Assembly (NCBI RefSeq): GCF_013184745.1
Contig: NZ_JAATVU010000009.1
Location: 97,707 to 161,706, forward strand
Direction: 5' to 3'
Source of the DNA: Mangrovicoccus sp. HB161399
GTDB lineage: Bacteria; Pseudomonadota; Alphaproteobacteria; Rhodobacterales; Rhodobacteraceae
Length of the DNA: 64,000 nucleotides
Shown: piece after piece, positions 29,619 through 40,617 of the stretch
Numbering within the stretch: position 1 is the stretch's first letter
Layout: every line of letters begins with the position of its first letter
Position numbers and translations under genes: made by a program
The notes under the pieces: model-generated
What the model was told of the DNA's origin: nothing
The model's input: only the letters and a program-made list of their open reading frames with translations
Database searches by the model: none

Positions 29619-31106
29619 TCAGGCGATTTCGGCTTCTTCGGCGGGAAGGCCGTTCTTGGCGCGGTAGACGGCCGAAACGGCGGTCTCGATGTACTCGTAG
29701 GCGTAATCCTCGATCGCCTCGATGCCGGCCGCGGCAAGGTCGTCCTTCGGGCAGCCGCCGATCTTGGCGACGAGGATGGTGTCGATGCCCTCCAGCGTCT
29801 TGATCACCAGCTCCAGCTTGTCTTCCTCGCCGTAGCCGCCGACGCAGTAGTTGTCGCAGCGGCGGTGGGTGACGAAGCGCACGCCGTCATTGTCGACCTC
29901 GAAGACCTGGAACTCGGTCGCATGGCCGAAATGCTGGTTGATGCGGCCGCCGCCCTTGGTCGCCACGGCGATGAGCATCGCCTCGGCATCGGGGTTCACG
30001 GCGGCCTGGGTCTCGGCCTTGGCGGTTTCGGCAGCAGCCCGGCGCTCGCCGCGCTCCTCGGCGACCCAGTCGCGGTAGGCTTCGCGCTTGGACGCGTCGT
30101 AGGTCACTTCCTCGGGCACCAGGTCCATGGTGAATTCCTGGCCGCGGTCCTCGCCGAGCAGGCCCACCGCGTCGGCGCGGCACTGGCGGCAGTGCTTCAT
30201 CAGGTTGGCACCGCCGGCGCAGGCATCCTGCAGCTTCTTCAGCTCCTTGGCGGTCGGGCCGCGCTGTCCCTGAAGACCGAAGACGGTGCCGTGCTCGGGC
30301 GCCGAGATCAGCGGCATGATGTTGTGCAGGAACGCGCCGCGGGCCTTCACCTCGCGGTTCACTTCCATCAGGTGCTCGTCGTTGATCCCGGGGATCATCA
30401 CCGAGTTGACCTTCACGAGGATGCCGCGCTCGTGCAGCATGTCGAGCGACTGCATCTGGCGCTCGTGCAGGATCTGCGCGGCTTCCAGGCCGGTGCGGCG
30501 CTTCTTCTCCCAGAAGATCCAGGGATAGATCTTGGTGCCGATCTCCGGGTCGATCATGTTGATCGTCAGCGTGACGTGGTCGATGTTCATGTCGAGCAGC
30601 TCGTCGACATGGTCGGGCAGGGCGAGACCGTTGGTCGACAGGCACAGCTTGATGTCGGGCAGCTGCTGCTGGACGCGGGTGAAGGTTTCCTTCGTCTTGC
30701 GCCAGTCATAGGCGGAGTCGCCCGGGCCCGCGATGCCCAGCACCGAGAGCTGCGGGATCTCGTTGGCGACCGCGATCACCTTGCGCGCGGCCTGCTCCGG
30801 GGTCAGGCGTTCGGACACGACCCCCGGGCGGCTCTCGTTGGCGCAGTCGTACTTCCGGTTGCAGTAGTTGCACTGGATGTTGCAGGCGGGCGCGACGGCC
30901 ACGTGCATGCGGGCGAAATAGTGATGCGCCTCTTCCGAGTAACAGGGATGGTCCTTCACCTTTTCCCAGGTGGTCGGATCCATGTCCTCGGGGGCGTCGG
31001 AAGACCCGCAGGAAGAGCTTTCGCACCCTTGGGATTCGATGGCTTTTGTCAGGTCGTCCCGGCTGGCCACTTTCAGGCCGTCGAGCGAGATCACGTTGGC
31101 ATTCAT
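29619..31106 (-). CDS. nifB: FeMo-cofactor biosynthesis radical SAM protein NifB
   Basis: A 495-residue NifB that fuses two [4Fe-4S] units with an interstitial carbide to make NifB-co. The radical SAM motif is [18 protein letters not shown] (CxxxCxxC), followed by the conserved [11 protein letters not shown]. Family segments continue through [15 protein letters not shown] and [18 protein letters not shown]. The C-terminal roughly 100 residues form a NifX/NafY-like domain ([20 protein letters not shown]) connected by an Ala/Glu linker. It leads a seven-gene operon behind a NifA/sigma-54 promoter. Confidence 0.97.
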   Translation of the reverse strand: MNANVISLDGLKVASRDDLTKAIESQGCESSSCGSSDAPEDMDPTTWEKVKDHPCYSEEAHHYFARMHVAVAPACNIQCNYCNRKYDCANESRPGVVSERLTPEQAARKVIAVANEIPQLSVLGIAGPGDSAYDWRKTKETFTRVQQQLPDIKLCLSTNGLALPDHVDELLDMNIDHVTLTINMIDPEIGTKIYPWIFWEKKRRTGLEAAQILHERQMQSLDMLHERGILVKVNSVMIPGINDEHLMEVNREVKARGAFLHNIMPLISAPEHGTVFGLQGQRGPTAKELKKLQDACAGGANLMKHCRQCRADAVGLLGEDRGQEFTMDLVPEEVTYDASKREAYRDWVAEERGERRAAAETAKAETQAAVNPDAEAMLIAVATKGGGRINQHFGHATEFQVFEVDNDGVRFVTHRRCDNYCVGGYGEEDKLELVIKTLEGIDTILVAKIGGCPKDDLAAAGIEAIEDYAYEYIETAVSAVYRAKNGLPAEEAEIA

Positions 31107-31144
31107 CTTCGCGCATCCTCTAAGTTTGAACCTGAGGCTTGTTC

Positions 31145-31160
31145 AGCAGGAAGCGTGCCA
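31145..31160 (-). promoter_or_regulatory. Sigma-54 (-24/-12) promoter of nifB
   Basis: On the minus strand TGGCAC-GCTTC-CTGCT, with GG and GC exactly 10 bp apart as RpoN requires. Expected transcription start is about 27 nt before the nifB ATG. Confidence 0.85.
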
Positions 31161-31205
31161 AGACGGAAAGCATTGGAAACCAGAAAGATTTTTCGGGATG
31201 CGCGG

Positions 31206-31221
31206 TGTCGCATTAGGGACA
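31206..31221. promoter_or_regulatory. NifA upstream activator sequence for nifB
   Basis: A perfect TGT-N10-ACA (N10 = CGCATTAGGG), centred about 80 bp upstream of the predicted nifB transcription start, the usual distance for NifA binding. Confidence 0.82.
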
Positions 31222-31309
31222 AATTCGGCGACATTGCGACAGCCGGGCGGCAAGGATGACGGAAAATGTCGGATATGGGCTGCGGCTTTCGCGGCGGCGG
31301 GTGCGGGAC

Positions 31310-31326
31310 GGTTGCAACTTGCAACC
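31310..31326. repeat. 17-bp palindrome, copy 1 (nifA-nifB gap)
   Basis: GGTTGCAACTTGCAACC, a perfect palindrome with a single central base, the best example of the recurrent nif-region motif. It lies upstream of the nifB UAS and downstream of nifA. Confidence 0.6.
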
Positions 31327-31365
31327 GCATGGCAATGCCGCGCTGCGGCGACCGGAGGGCAGGCA

Positions 31366-31404
31366 GGAAAAAATGAGCGCCCCGGGCGGGACACCGGGAC
31401 GCTC
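31366..31404 (-). terminator. Rho-independent terminator of nifA
   Basis: On the minus strand a stem GAGCG-CCCGG-type repeat (GAGCGTCCCGG ... CCGGGGCGCTC, one mismatch) at 31375-31404 is followed directly by ATTTTTT. It ends nifA transcripts before the nifB promoter. Confidence 0.8.
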
Positions 31405-31444
31405 GACGTACCTACGGGGCGGAGAGAACCCCGTGGAACGGATC

Positions 31445-33202
<1,758 letters not shown>

Positions 33203-33552
33203 TGACCGCTCCTTGGCTTGGGGGTTCGCCACCTGCGTGGAGGTCAAGTTTCCTTGTTTTCCTGCTTGTATCAGGGAAATTCGGGGGGGCGGAGCGAAAC
33301 CGTCCCGCTCTGTCGGCCGGGCCGGCGGAGTCCGGACAATTGCCGGAATTTGTGACAGCTGAATGACCGTTGTGCCGCGTGTGCAAACAGATCGGGCAGC
33401 TCTTGCATGATGCGCCGGAACAAAGCGAATCAGTTGATGAAACGGAGAAAATGAACGCTGCGGCAAGGGGCGGGCCCTGTGCCTATGCTGCACTGCAACA
33501 GCTTTCCCGGCGGGAAAATCGCTAGCGTCCGGAGGCAGCCCGGGCCGGGCAG
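33203..33552 (-). other. nifA upstream region, 350 bp without a gene
   Basis: The space between rpoN and nifA must hold the nifA promoter. I see no convincing -24/-12 element and no TGT-N10-ACA site. A small palindrome TTTCCC-GGC-GGGAAA occurs at 33503-33517 near the rpoN end. NtrC- or FnrL-type control cannot be read with confidence. Confidence 0.5.
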
Positions 33553-34833
33553 TCAGACCGCGACCTTGCGGCGGCGCTGGAAGGAAGAGCCGATGCCGAG
33601 CATTGAACGGTACTTGGCGACGGTGCGCCGCGCGATGGCCAGCCCGGCCGCGTCGCTCCGCTGCACGATGGCCTCGTCGGACAGCGGTGCGGCGGGATCT
33701 TCCTCGGCGATGACCTTGCGGACGAATTCCAGCGCTGCGTCCTGCGACGCGGTGTTCTGCCCGTCGGCGGTCGGCACGGCGCGGCTGAGGAAGGCGCGCA
33801 GCGGCAGGGCGCCCGAGGGCGTGTCGATCATCCGGCCCGAGGTGGCGCGGCTGATGGTCGAGGGATGCAGTTCCAGTTCGGTTGCGACATCCTCGAGCGA
33901 GAGCGGCACCAGATGGGCGCGGCCGCTGTCGAGAAAGGCCTGCTGGCGCGCGACCAGAACGGTCGCGGCGCGCAGGAGCGTCTTGCCGCGCCGTTCCAGA
34001 GCGCCCGCCAGCGCCCGCGCCTCGGCAAGCGCGCGGCGGCGGAAGGCCTTGGCCTCGCGGTCGCGGGTTTCCGCGGGCAAGTTGTCGGGCACGACGGTGA
34101 TGGACGGCAGGGTGGAGCGGGTCAGCGACACGGTCCAGCCGTTCGGACCGCGCTTCGCGGTCAGGTCCGGGGGGAAGATCGGCGTGCGGTCATGCGAGAA
34201 GGCGAGGCCCGGCTTCGGATCGAAACGGCGCAGCGCGCGGGCGATGTCGGGAATGTCGGAGGGCTCGCAATCGCACAGATCGGCCAGTTCCGCCGTCTTG
34301 CCGTCGGCGAGCAGTCCGAGATTGTCGAGCAGCACCTCGAGCTCCCAGGTCAGCATGTCGGCTTCCTGCGCCTGGATCTTCAGGCACTCGCCCAAGCTGC
34401 GGGCGAAGACCCCGACAGGCTCCAGCCCCTGCAATTCGCACAGCACGCGTTCGGCGCGGGCGACAGGGACATGGTTGCGATCTGCAACCGCCTCGACGGT
34501 CTGGCCCAGCCAGCCGGTCGGTTCCAGCGCCTCGGCAAAGGTCAGGGCGATCTGGCGGTCGGCGCCGGGCGCGAAGGTCATGTCGATCTGGCTCATGACA
34601 TAGGCCATCAGCGACGGCTTGTCGGAGGCCAGCGCCGCGACCTGGTCGAAATCCTCGCCGCCGGAGGCATAGATCTGCGGCGGGCGGAACTGGATGGCCG
34701 GGTTGCTCTCGGCCTTCTTCGCCAGATGTTCGGCGAGGTCCTGGTTCGACATGCCGAGGATGCTGAGCGACGCGAGCATCTGCGCGCTCATGGTCTGGGT
34801 CTGGCGTTGGAGAAGGCCTTGGGTCAGTTGCAT
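33553..34833 (-). CDS. rpoN: RNA polymerase sigma-54 factor, nif-linked
   Basis: A 426-residue sigma-54 that recognises -24/-12 promoters with NifA. Region I is Gln/Leu-rich ([20 protein letters not shown]). A core-binding domain follows, then an HTH segment and the C-terminal RpoN box [17 protein letters not shown], which reads the -24 element. It is short compared with enteric RpoN (about 477) because the acidic region II is reduced, as in Rhodobacter nif RpoN. The gene sits between modC and nifA, suggesting a dedicated copy for the nif regulon. Confidence 0.95.
   Translation of the reverse strand: MQLTQGLLQRQTQTMSAQMLASLSILGMSNQDLAEHLAKKAESNPAIQFRPPQIYASGGEDFDQVAALASDKPSLMAYVMSQIDMTFAPGADRQIALTFAEALEPTGWLGQTVEAVADRNHVPVARAERVLCELQGLEPVGVFARSLGECLKIQAQEADMLTWELEVLLDNLGLLADGKTAELADLCDCEPSDIPDIARALRRFDPKPGLAFSHDRTPIFPPDLTAKRGPNGWTVSLTRSTLPSITVVPDNLPAETRDREAKAFRRRALAEARALAGALERRGKTLLRAATVLVARQQAFLDSGRAHLVPLSLEDVATELELHPSTISRATSGRMIDTPSGALPLRAFLSRAVPTADGQNTASQDAALEFVRKVIAEEDPAAPLSDEAIVQRSDAAGLAIARRTVAKYRSMLGIGSSFQRRRKVAV
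34473..34489. repeat. 17-bp palindrome, weak variant inside rpoN
   Basis: GGTTGCGATCTGCAACC shares the GGTTGC and GCAACC arms and the 17-bp length of the nif-region motif but has an imperfect centre. It lies in rpoN coding sequence, where the antisense codons read V-A-D-R-N. Confidence 0.35.
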
Positions 34834-34900
34834 CTCGGGTCACCCTAGCATGGTTTTGCGCGCGGGCGCAGGCGCGGAGGCGCGGAATGGGGGCCGCGCC

Positions 34901-35602
34901 TCACGCATAGCCCAATCCCTGGGCAGCAGGCTGCGGACGGGTCAGGCCGGGCCGCGGCGCGGACTCGACCGTGGCGGTGGTGCGGGTGCCCCGGTGCAGC
35001 GTGATCACGCGCGAACACAGCGCGCGGATCTCTTCGGGGGCGTGGCTGATATAGATCATCGGCGTCCCGGTGCGGGCCTGCACGCGGGAGATCAGGTCCA
35101 TCGTCCGGGCCTTCAGTCCGGGATCGAGCGCCGAGACCGGCTCGTCGAGCAGCAGTACGTCGGGCTCCGCGATCAGCGCACGGGCGATGGCGGCGCGCTG
35201 GCGTTCGCCGCCGGACAGGCGCTGCGGCCGCGCGTCGAGCAGATGGCCCAGGTCGAGCGCGTCCACGACTTCGGCGGCGAAGCGGTCCCGGCCCTTCGGC
35301 GCGCCGTAGCCGAGATTGCGGCGCACTGACATGTGCGGGAACAGGAGGCCCTCCTGGAACACGACGCCGACGCGGCGGTCCGCCGGGTGCAGGTTGATCC
35401 GCGACGCGCTGTCGAAGAGCACGTGGCCGTTGATGGTTATGCGTCCCGCGGCGGGTTTGCGATGACCTGCCAGGCATTGGAACAGCGTGCTCTTCCCGGC
35501 GCCCGAGGGACCGATCAGACCGGTGATTCCGGCCGCTTCGACCTGCAGGTCGAGGTCGATGAGGAAGTTGCCCTGGCGGTGGCGGAGCCGGATCTCGATC
35601 AT
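34901..35602 (-). CDS. modC: Molybdate ABC transporter ATP-binding protein (short form)
   Basis: A 233-residue ATPase of the ModABC importer supplying molybdenum for FeMo-co. It has Walker A GLIGPSGAGKSTLFQCL (about residue 36), the signature RLSGGERQRAAIARALI, and Walker B DVLLLDEPVSALDPG. Typical ModC has about 350-360 residues with a C-terminal TOBE/Mop domain. Here the protein ends soon after the ATPase domain, so that domain is absent. It overlaps modB by 4 bp and precedes rpoN by 67 bp. Confidence 0.88.
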   Translation of the reverse strand: MIEIRLRHRQGNFLIDLDLQVEAAGITGLIGPSGAGKSTLFQCLAGHRKPAAGRITINGHVLFDSASRINLHPADRRVGVVFQEGLLFPHMSVRRNLGYGAPKGRDRFAAEVVDALDLGHLLDARPQRLSGGERQRAAIARALIAEPDVLLLDEPVSALDPGLKARTMDLISRVQARTGTPMIYISHAPEEIRALCSRVITLHRGTRTTATVESAPRPGLTRPQPAAQGLGYA

Positions 35603-36285
35603 GCCCGCGCCTCCGCCTGCATGCGGCGCGACACGGCTTCGGAGGCCATCAGGGCAAGGCCTGCCAGGGCCAGGGAAAGGATGCAGAACCGCATCGCCGC
35701 GTCCTCGCCGCCGGGGCTCTGCGTCACGGTGTAGAGCGCCAGCGGCAGGGTCTGGGTGCGGCTGGGAATGTTGCCCGCCAGCGTGATCGTCGCACCGAAC
35801 TCGCCGACGGCGCGGGCGAAGGCCAGCGTGATCCCGGCGAGGATGCCGGGGGCCATGAGGGGCAGGGTGACGGTCAGGAAGACCTTGAGATCCGAGGCGC
35901 CGAGCGAGCGGGCGGCCTGTTCGTAGCGCGGGTCGATGGCCTCGGCCGACTGGCGGACGGCGCGCACCATCAGCGGAAACCCGACGACGGCGCAGGCGAT
36001 GACCACCGCCGTGCCGGTGAAGGCGATGCGGATGCCGAAAAGCGCATGGAGCGGCGCGCCGATGAAGCCTTCGCGGCCGAGCGCGACCAGCAGCAGATAG
36101 CCCAGCACCACCGGCGGCAGGACCAGCGGCATGTGCACGACGGCGTTCAGCACGCCATGGCCCGGAAACCGGAACCGCCCCAGCCCCCAGCCCGCCAGCA
36201 CGGCGAGCGGCAGCGACCAGAGCACCGCGGCCGCGGAGGACCGCAGCGACAGCATCAGGGCCTCGGTTTCCATCGGGCTGAGCAT
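35599..36285 (-). CDS. modB: Molybdate ABC transporter permease
   Basis: A 228-residue inner-membrane permease with about five or six helices. The ABC-permease EAA loop (YEQAARSLGASDLKVFLTVTLPLMAPGILAG) contacts ModC. The segment EFGATITLAGNIPSRTQTLPLALY is characteristic of ModB/CysTW permeases. Its start shares a base with the modA stop and its end overlaps modC, so modABC is one translational unit. Confidence 0.93.
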   Translation of the reverse strand: MLSPMETEALMLSLRSSAAAVLWSLPLAVLAGWGLGRFRFPGHGVLNAVVHMPLVLPPVVLGYLLLVALGREGFIGAPLHALFGIRIAFTGTAVVIACAVVGFPLMVRAVRQSAEAIDPRYEQAARSLGASDLKVFLTVTLPLMAPGILAGITLAFARAVGEFGATITLAGNIPSRTQTLPLALYTVTQSPGGEDAAMRFCILSLALAGLALMASEAVSRRMQAEARA

Positions 36286-37040
36286 CAGGAGGGAGCCTCC
36301 GTCGCCGCCGGGACCGGCACGAAACCCTGCTCGGACAGGATCGCCTGTCCTTCGGGCGAAGAGAGGAACTCGATCAGACGGGCACCGCCGCCGCTGTCCT
36401 CGCCGCCCGGGACGGGCGCCGCGAGATAGAGGATCGGCGGGTGGCTGTCCGCGGGAATGTCCCAGACGGCGGCCACGCCCTCCACCCCGGCTGCGTCGGA
36501 GGCATAGACGAGGCCGAGTGCCGCCTCGCCGCGGGCAACGGCGGCCACCGTGGCCAGGGTGTTGCGGGTCGGAACCAGGGCGGTTTCAACTTGCAGCCAC
36601 GCCCCGAGATGCTCCAGGGCGGCCTGGCCGTACTTGCCCACCGGGGCGACCTGCGGATCGGCCATGGCGAAATACTCGCCGCCGAGCGCCGCGGCCAGTT
36701 CCCCGGGACCAGAGAGCGGCGCCGTGCCTTCCGGCGCGATCAGCACCAGGCGGTTCGACATCAGCGTGACCACGTCGCCTTGGGCGATCCGGCCCTTGCC
36801 GACCAGATAGTCCATCCAGCGCGGATTGGCCGAGATGAAGACATCGGCGGGCGCCCCGGCCTCGATCTGGCGGGCAATGGTGCCGGAGGCGCCGTAGGAC
36901 GCCACCGCCGGGATGCCGCTGGCCGCGATGGCAGCGTCGAGCGCGCGGGCGGTGGAGGCCGCCGCGAACACCGCCGGATCGGCGAGGGCGGGCAGTGCGG
37001 CTGTGGCGAGAAGCGCGGCAAGGGCCGTCCTGATCGTCAT
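36285..37040 (-). CDS. modA: Molybdate-binding periplasmic protein
   Basis: A 251-residue solute-binding protein with a signal peptide (ALAALLATAALPALADPAV). It has the ModA pattern: FAAASTARALDAAIA, YGASGTIARQIEAGAPADVFIS, and the domain-2 PVGKYGQAALEHLG with GLVYASDA. These place it in the oxyanion-binding class specific for molybdate/tungstate. A copy of the 17-bp nif-region palindrome lies inside the gene. It is the first gene of modABC, placed between nifW and rpoN. Confidence 0.93.
   Translation of the reverse strand: MTIRTALAALLATAALPALADPAVFAAASTARALDAAIAASGIPAVASYGASGTIARQIEAGAPADVFISANPRWMDYLVGKGRIAQGDVVTLMSNRLVLIAPEGTAPLSGPGELAAALGGEYFAMADPQVAPVGKYGQAALEHLGAWLQVETALVPTRNTLATVAAVARGEAALGLVYASDAAGVEGVAAVWDIPADSHPPILYLAAPVPGGEDSGGGARLIEFLSSPEGQAILSEQGFVPVPAATEAPS
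36582..36598. repeat. 17-bp palindrome, copy inside modA
   Basis: GGTTTCAACTTGCAGCC, two changes from a perfect palindrome. On the coding strand it reads L-Q-V-E-T with codons CTG CAA GTT GAA, where CAA and GTT look unusual for this GC-rich genome. Confidence 0.5.
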
Positions 37041-37069
37041 GGCGTGCTCTCCGGTAGGGCGCGGGGGCG

Positions 37070-37091
37070 GGCCGGTCCCGGCGGACCGGCC
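37070..37091 (-). terminator. Stem-loop between nifW and modA
   Basis: A perfect 9-bp GGCCGGTCC / GGACCGGCC stem with a CGGC loop, 9 bp after the nifW stop on the minus strand and lacking a T tract. It may attenuate read-through from the nifIscA-nifW operon into modABC. Confidence 0.5.
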
Positions 37092-37099
37092 GGGCGGGC

Positions 37100-37447
37100 T
37101 CAGTGGTTGGCGAGGCCGATGGAGTCGATGCCGACGAAGCGGCGCGCATGCTTCTCGGCCTCGTCCTTGAAGACCTTGAAAACCTTTTCCTTGAGGGGCG
37201 TGGATTCGACGAAATCGAGATAGGCCTTCTTCAGCGCGGCGCGCAGCTCCAGGAAGATGGCGTTGTCGTCCATGCCGGAGAAGTCGGTCTGTCGCATGTA
37301 CTGGCCGAGGCGCTTCATGATGTGCAGGCGGGAGACGTTGACGATTTCCTGCTCGTAGGGGACCAGCAGGTAGGTGAAGATGTCCTCGGCCGAGCTCAGC
37401 TTGGCCACGTGGTCCAGAACGCCGGTTTCTTCGAAATCCTTGGGCAT
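37100..37447 (-). CDS. nifW: Nitrogenase-stabilising protein NifW
   Basis: A 115-residue NifW, involved in MoFe-protein maturation or oxygen protection. Matching features are LSSAEDIFTYLLVPYEQEIVNVSRLHIMKRLGQYM and the C-terminal helix FVESTPLKEKVFKVFKDEAE. It is last in the nifIscA-U-S-V-P-W series, 24 bp after nifP, and is followed by a stem-loop before modA. Confidence 0.9.
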   Translation of the reverse strand: MPKDFEETGVLDHVAKLSSAEDIFTYLLVPYEQEIVNVSRLHIMKRLGQYMRQTDFSGMDDNAIFLELRAALKKAYLDFVESTPLKEKVFKVFKDEAEKHARRFVGIDSIGLANH

Positions 37448-37471
37448 GTGTCTTCTCCTGTTGCGTGTTTG

Positions 37472-38188
37472 TCAGTGGGTTTTCTCGAGCTGCGGATCGG
37501 TGCAGGTCTGGGGCTTGGGAACGGGCTGGCGCTCGATGCGCTCGTGCCGGATCAGGCGGGCCTCGAGGAAGGCGACGCGGTCGGCGAGCTGGGCGAGCGA
37601 GCGGCCCACGGGGTCGGGCATGAGGTGGTGGTTCAGGTCCACCCGGTAGGGCGAATTCGATTTCGGCGCGTCGGTCATCACCAGCCTTGCCGGGATGCCG
37701 ATCACCGTGGCTTCGGGCGGCACCTCGGAGACGACGACGCTGTTCGCGCCGACGCGCGCGCCCGCGCCGACGGTGATCGGGCCCAGGATCTTTGCGCCCG
37801 CGCCGACCATGACGTTGTCGCCCAGGGTGGGGTGGCGCTTGCCCGGCGACCAGCTGACGCCGCCCAGGGTGACGCCGTGATAGAGCGTGACATTGGTGCC
37901 GATCTCGGCGGTCTCGCCGATCACCACGCCGGCGCCGTGGTCGATGAAGAAGCCGGGGCCGATCTTCGCGCCCGGGTGGATGTCGATCGCGGTCACGGCG
38001 CGCGACAGGTAGGCGAGGAACCGCGCCGGAAAGCGCCAGCCGCTCTGCCAGAGCGCGTGGGAGACCCGGTGCGCCACGGCGGCATGCAGGCCGGGATAGA
38101 CCAGCGCGGTTTCGATCTTGCCGCGTGCCGCCGGGTCGCGTTCCCGGATCGAGCGGAAGTCGGAGGTGATCAGCGACCAGAGGCTCAT
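37472..38188 (-). CDS. nifP: Serine O-acetyltransferase, nif-linked (NifP/CysE)
   Basis: A 238-residue serine acetyltransferase raising O-acetylserine and hence cysteine for NifS-driven Fe-S synthesis. The left-handed beta-helix carries hexapeptide repeats and the catalytic region [29 protein letters not shown], with the conserved His residues. The loop [20 protein letters not shown] follows. It is somewhat shorter than CysE of enterics because the N-terminal helical domain is trimmed. Its ATG overlaps the nifV stop (ATGA). Confidence 0.92.
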   Translation of the reverse strand: MSLWSLITSDFRSIRERDPAARGKIETALVYPGLHAAVAHRVSHALWQSGWRFPARFLAYLSRAVTAIDIHPGAKIGPGFFIDHGAGVVIGETAEIGTNVTLYHGVTLGGVSWSPGKRHPTLGDNVMVGAGAKILGPITVGAGARVGANSVVVSEVPPEATVIGIPARLVMTDAPKSNSPYRVDLNHHLMPDPVGRSLAQLADRVAFLEARLIRHERIERQPVPKPQTCTDPQLEKTH

Positions 38189-39372
38189 GAGGCGCGCCCC
38201 CGGCTTTCGGCTTCCTCGATCGACCAGGCGATGGAGATCAGCGAGACGAGGTCCTCGGGCAGGGCTTCGCGCTTGGCGGCATTGGCCCAGCCGCGCAGAA
38301 GGGGCAGGACCCGCCGGACGGTCTCGGAATCGCTCGGCAGGTGGTTGGCGGCGAGCGCGGCCTGAAGTCCGGACATTCCGGAATGCTTCCCGACCGTCAG
38401 CCTGTGGGCGCGGCCGAATTTCTGCGGCGCCACGCGCGGGTCCTGATAGGTGTCGCGGTTCTTGAGGATGGCATCGACATGGATGCCGGCCTCGTGGGAG
38501 AAGACGTATTCGCCGACGATCGGCTTGTTCGGCGGCAGCGGTCGGCCGGAAGCATGGGCGACCAGAAGCGACAGCGGCAGCAGGCGGCGCAGGTCGATGC
38601 CGGTCGGGATCTCCTCGGCATCGAGCGCGGCGGAGACTTCCTCCAGCGCGGCATTCCCGGCCCGCTCGCCCAGGCCGTTGACGGTGACCGACAGGTAGTC
38701 GGCTCCGGCCTGCCAGGCAGCCAGGGTGTTGGCCGTCGCCATGCCGAAATCGTTGTGCGCGTGGAATTCCAGCGGCAGGTCGATCTTCGGCGCCAGCCTT
38801 GCGACCAGCGCATGGGCCGTGAAGGGGGTCATCAGGCCCAGCGTATCGGCCAGGCGGAAGCGGATCGCGCCGGCCGCCTTGGCGACGCGGGCAAGGTCCA
38901 GGATGAAGTCGGGATCGGCGCGGCTGGCATCCTCCGCGCCGACCGAAACGGCGAAGCCGCGGGAGGTGGCGGTATAGACCAGCGCGGCGGTCTCGCGCAG
39001 CGCCCAGTCGCGGTCGGCCTTCAGCTTGCCGACCAGCTGGCGCTCGGAAGTGGGCACGGCGAAATGCAGCCGCCGCACCCCTGTGTATTGCGCCGCGTCC
39101 AGATCCGCCATGCGCAGGCGGCACCAGACGACAGGCTCTGCATGACGCAGCTCGGACGCGATGGCCCGGATCTCGGCAACTTCCTCCGGCCCCATGGCCG
39201 CCACGCCGAGTTCGATCTCGGACACGCGCGCCTCGTCCAGCGCCAGGGCAATCGCGAGCTTCTCCTCGAAGGTGAAGGCCACGCCCGCCGTCTGCTCGCC
39301 ATCGCGCAGAGTGGTGTCGCAGATCATGGCCGGACGGTTGGTCAGGGCGGGGAAATCGAGAACCGGGGACAT
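38185..39372 (-). CDS. nifV: Homocitrate synthase
   Basis: A 395-residue HMGL-like enzyme condensing acetyl-CoA and 2-oxoglutarate to homocitrate, the organic ligand of FeMo-co. The active-site motif is [17 protein letters not shown] at the N terminus, with the metal/acceptor region [20 protein letters not shown] and the loop [18 protein letters not shown]. The conserved [15 protein letters not shown] is further on. It overlaps nifP by 4 bp and follows nifS by 13 bp. Confidence 0.96.
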   Translation of the reverse strand: MSPVLDFPALTNRPAMICDTTLRDGEQTAGVAFTFEEKLAIALALDEARVSEIELGVAAMGPEEVAEIRAIASELRHAEPVVWCRLRMADLDAAQYTGVRRLHFAVPTSERQLVGKLKADRDWALRETAALVYTATSRGFAVSVGAEDASRADPDFILDLARVAKAAGAIRFRLADTLGLMTPFTAHALVARLAPKIDLPLEFHAHNDFGMATANTLAAWQAGADYLSVTVNGLGERAGNAALEEVSAALDAEEIPTGIDLRRLLPLSLLVAHASGRPLPPNKPIVGEYVFSHEAGIHVDAILKNRDTYQDPRVAPQKFGRAHRLTVGKHSGMSGLQAALAANHLPSDSETVRRVLPLLRGWANAAKREALPEDLVSLISIAWSIEEAESRGRAS

Positions 39373-39385
39373 CGCGTCAGGCTCC

Positions 39386-40606
39386 TCAGGCGTAAGCGGG
39401 ATCGAAGTTTTCGGGCGACGCGCCGTCAGCCGACCAGAAGGGCGACATCACGCGCAGACCGGCGATGATCTCCGGCACGACGGCCAGGACCCGGTCGATC
39501 TCCTCCTCCGTCGTCTCGCGGGAGAGCGAGAAGCGGATCGCGCCATGGGCGGCAGTGAAGGGGATGTCCATCGCGCGCAGCACATGGCTGGGCTCGAGCG
39601 ACCCGGAGGTGCAGGCCGAGCCGGAAGAGGCCGCGATGCCTGCCTGGTTCAGCTTCAGCAGGATCGCCTCGCCCTCGATGTACTCGAACGCGATGGTCGA
39701 GGTGTTCGGCAGCCGGTCGAGCGGATCGCCGGTGACGAAGCAATGGCCGACCGTGGCGACGAGGCCCTTTTCCAGCTTGTCGCGCAGCGCGGACATGCGG
39801 GCGATGTCCGCGGCCATGGTGGCCATGGCCATTTCCGCCGCCTTGCCGAGACCGACAATCGCCGGCGCGTTCTCGGTGCCGCCTCGGCGCCCGCGCTCCT
39901 GGTGGCCGCCGCGCTGGAGCGGACGGAACCGGGTGCCCTTCCTGAGGTAGAGCGCGCCAAGGCCCTTCGGACCGTGCAGTTTGTGCGAACTCAGCGACAT
40001 CATGTCGATGTCGGTGTTCTTCACGTCGATCGGAACCTTGCCGACGGCCTGGACCGCGTCGCAATGGAACAGCGCGCCATGCCGGTGCGCCAGTTCGGCA
40101 AGGCCATCGACCGGGAAGATCGTGCCGGTCTCGTTGTTGGCCCACATGAAGCTGACCACGGCGGTCTTGTCGGAGAGCTTCTCGCGGTACTCGTCGAGGT
40201 TCAGACGGCCCTGCTTGTCGACGCCGATGCGGTGCACGACGACGCCTTCATGCTTTTCCAGCCAGTCGACGAGGCTGAGGATCGCCGGATGCTCGACCGC
40301 GGAGGTGATCACCTCGTTTCGGCCCGGCTGCACCTGCAGCGCGGAGCGGATCGCGGTGTTGTTCGATTCCGTGCCGCCGGAGGTGAAGATGATCTCGTGA
40401 TCGAATTCCGCGCCGATCAGTGCCTGCAGCGAGCGGCGTGCCTCGCGCAGCGCGCCGCCGACTTCCGACCCGAAGGCGTGGATCGATGAGGCGTTGCCGA
40501 ACTGCTCGGAGAAATAGGGCAGCATCGCCTCGACGACTTCCGGCCAGACGCGGGTCGTGGCGTTGTTGTCGAGATAGACGGGGGTGACCTCGGTCATGTC
40601 TTTCAT
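39386..40606 (-). CDS. nifS: Cysteine desulfurase NifS
   Basis: A 406-residue PLP enzyme giving sulfur to NifU for nitrogenase clusters. It has the N-terminal VYLDNNATTRVWPEV and the PLP-lysine site MMSLSSHKLHGPKGLGALY. The catalytic cysteine loop is SSGSACTSGSLEPSHVLRAM. The start at 40606 follows GAGGAG by 8 bp; a second ATG three codons on is possible. It lies 11 bp after nifU. Confidence 0.97.
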   Translation of the reverse strand: MKDMTEVTPVYLDNNATTRVWPEVVEAMLPYFSEQFGNASSIHAFGSEVGGALREARRSLQALIGAEFDHEIIFTSGGTESNNTAIRSALQVQPGRNEVITSAVEHPAILSLVDWLEKHEGVVVHRIGVDKQGRLNLDEYREKLSDKTAVVSFMWANNETGTIFPVDGLAELAHRHGALFHCDAVQAVGKVPIDVKNTDIDMMSLSSHKLHGPKGLGALYLRKGTRFRPLQRGGHQERGRRGGTENAPAIVGLGKAAEMAMATMAADIARMSALRDKLEKGLVATVGHCFVTGDPLDRLPNTSTIAFEYIEGEAILLKLNQAGIAASSGSACTSGSLEPSHVLRAMDIPFTAAHGAIRFSLSRETTEEEIDRVLAVVPEIIAGLRVMSPFWSADGASPENFDPAYA

Positions 40607-40617
40607 CGGTCGGCTCC

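Noticed and set aside
30850..30880. GGTTGCAGTAGTTGCAC as a further 17-bp motif copy
   Set aside because: The right arm ends in CAC, not AACC, and the bases are dictated by the conserved CxxC codons of the NifB radical SAM motif.
29499..31259. 586-codon plus-strand frame opposite nifB
   Set aside because: nifB is unmistakable on the other strand; the antisense frame is low-complexity and has no ribosome site or family.
33469..33484. GG-N10-GC match upstream of nifA (AGGCAC-N5-CCGCC) as a sigma-54 promoter
   Set aside because: The -12 part lacks the TTGC type sequence seen in the other four promoters, and there is no TGT-N10-ACA site near it.
33203..33493. Longer NifA start using upstream in-frame codons
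   Set aside because: The extension is Arg/Pro-rich and unlike NifA; the GTG at 33202 has AAGGAG at the right distance and gives the usual protein length.
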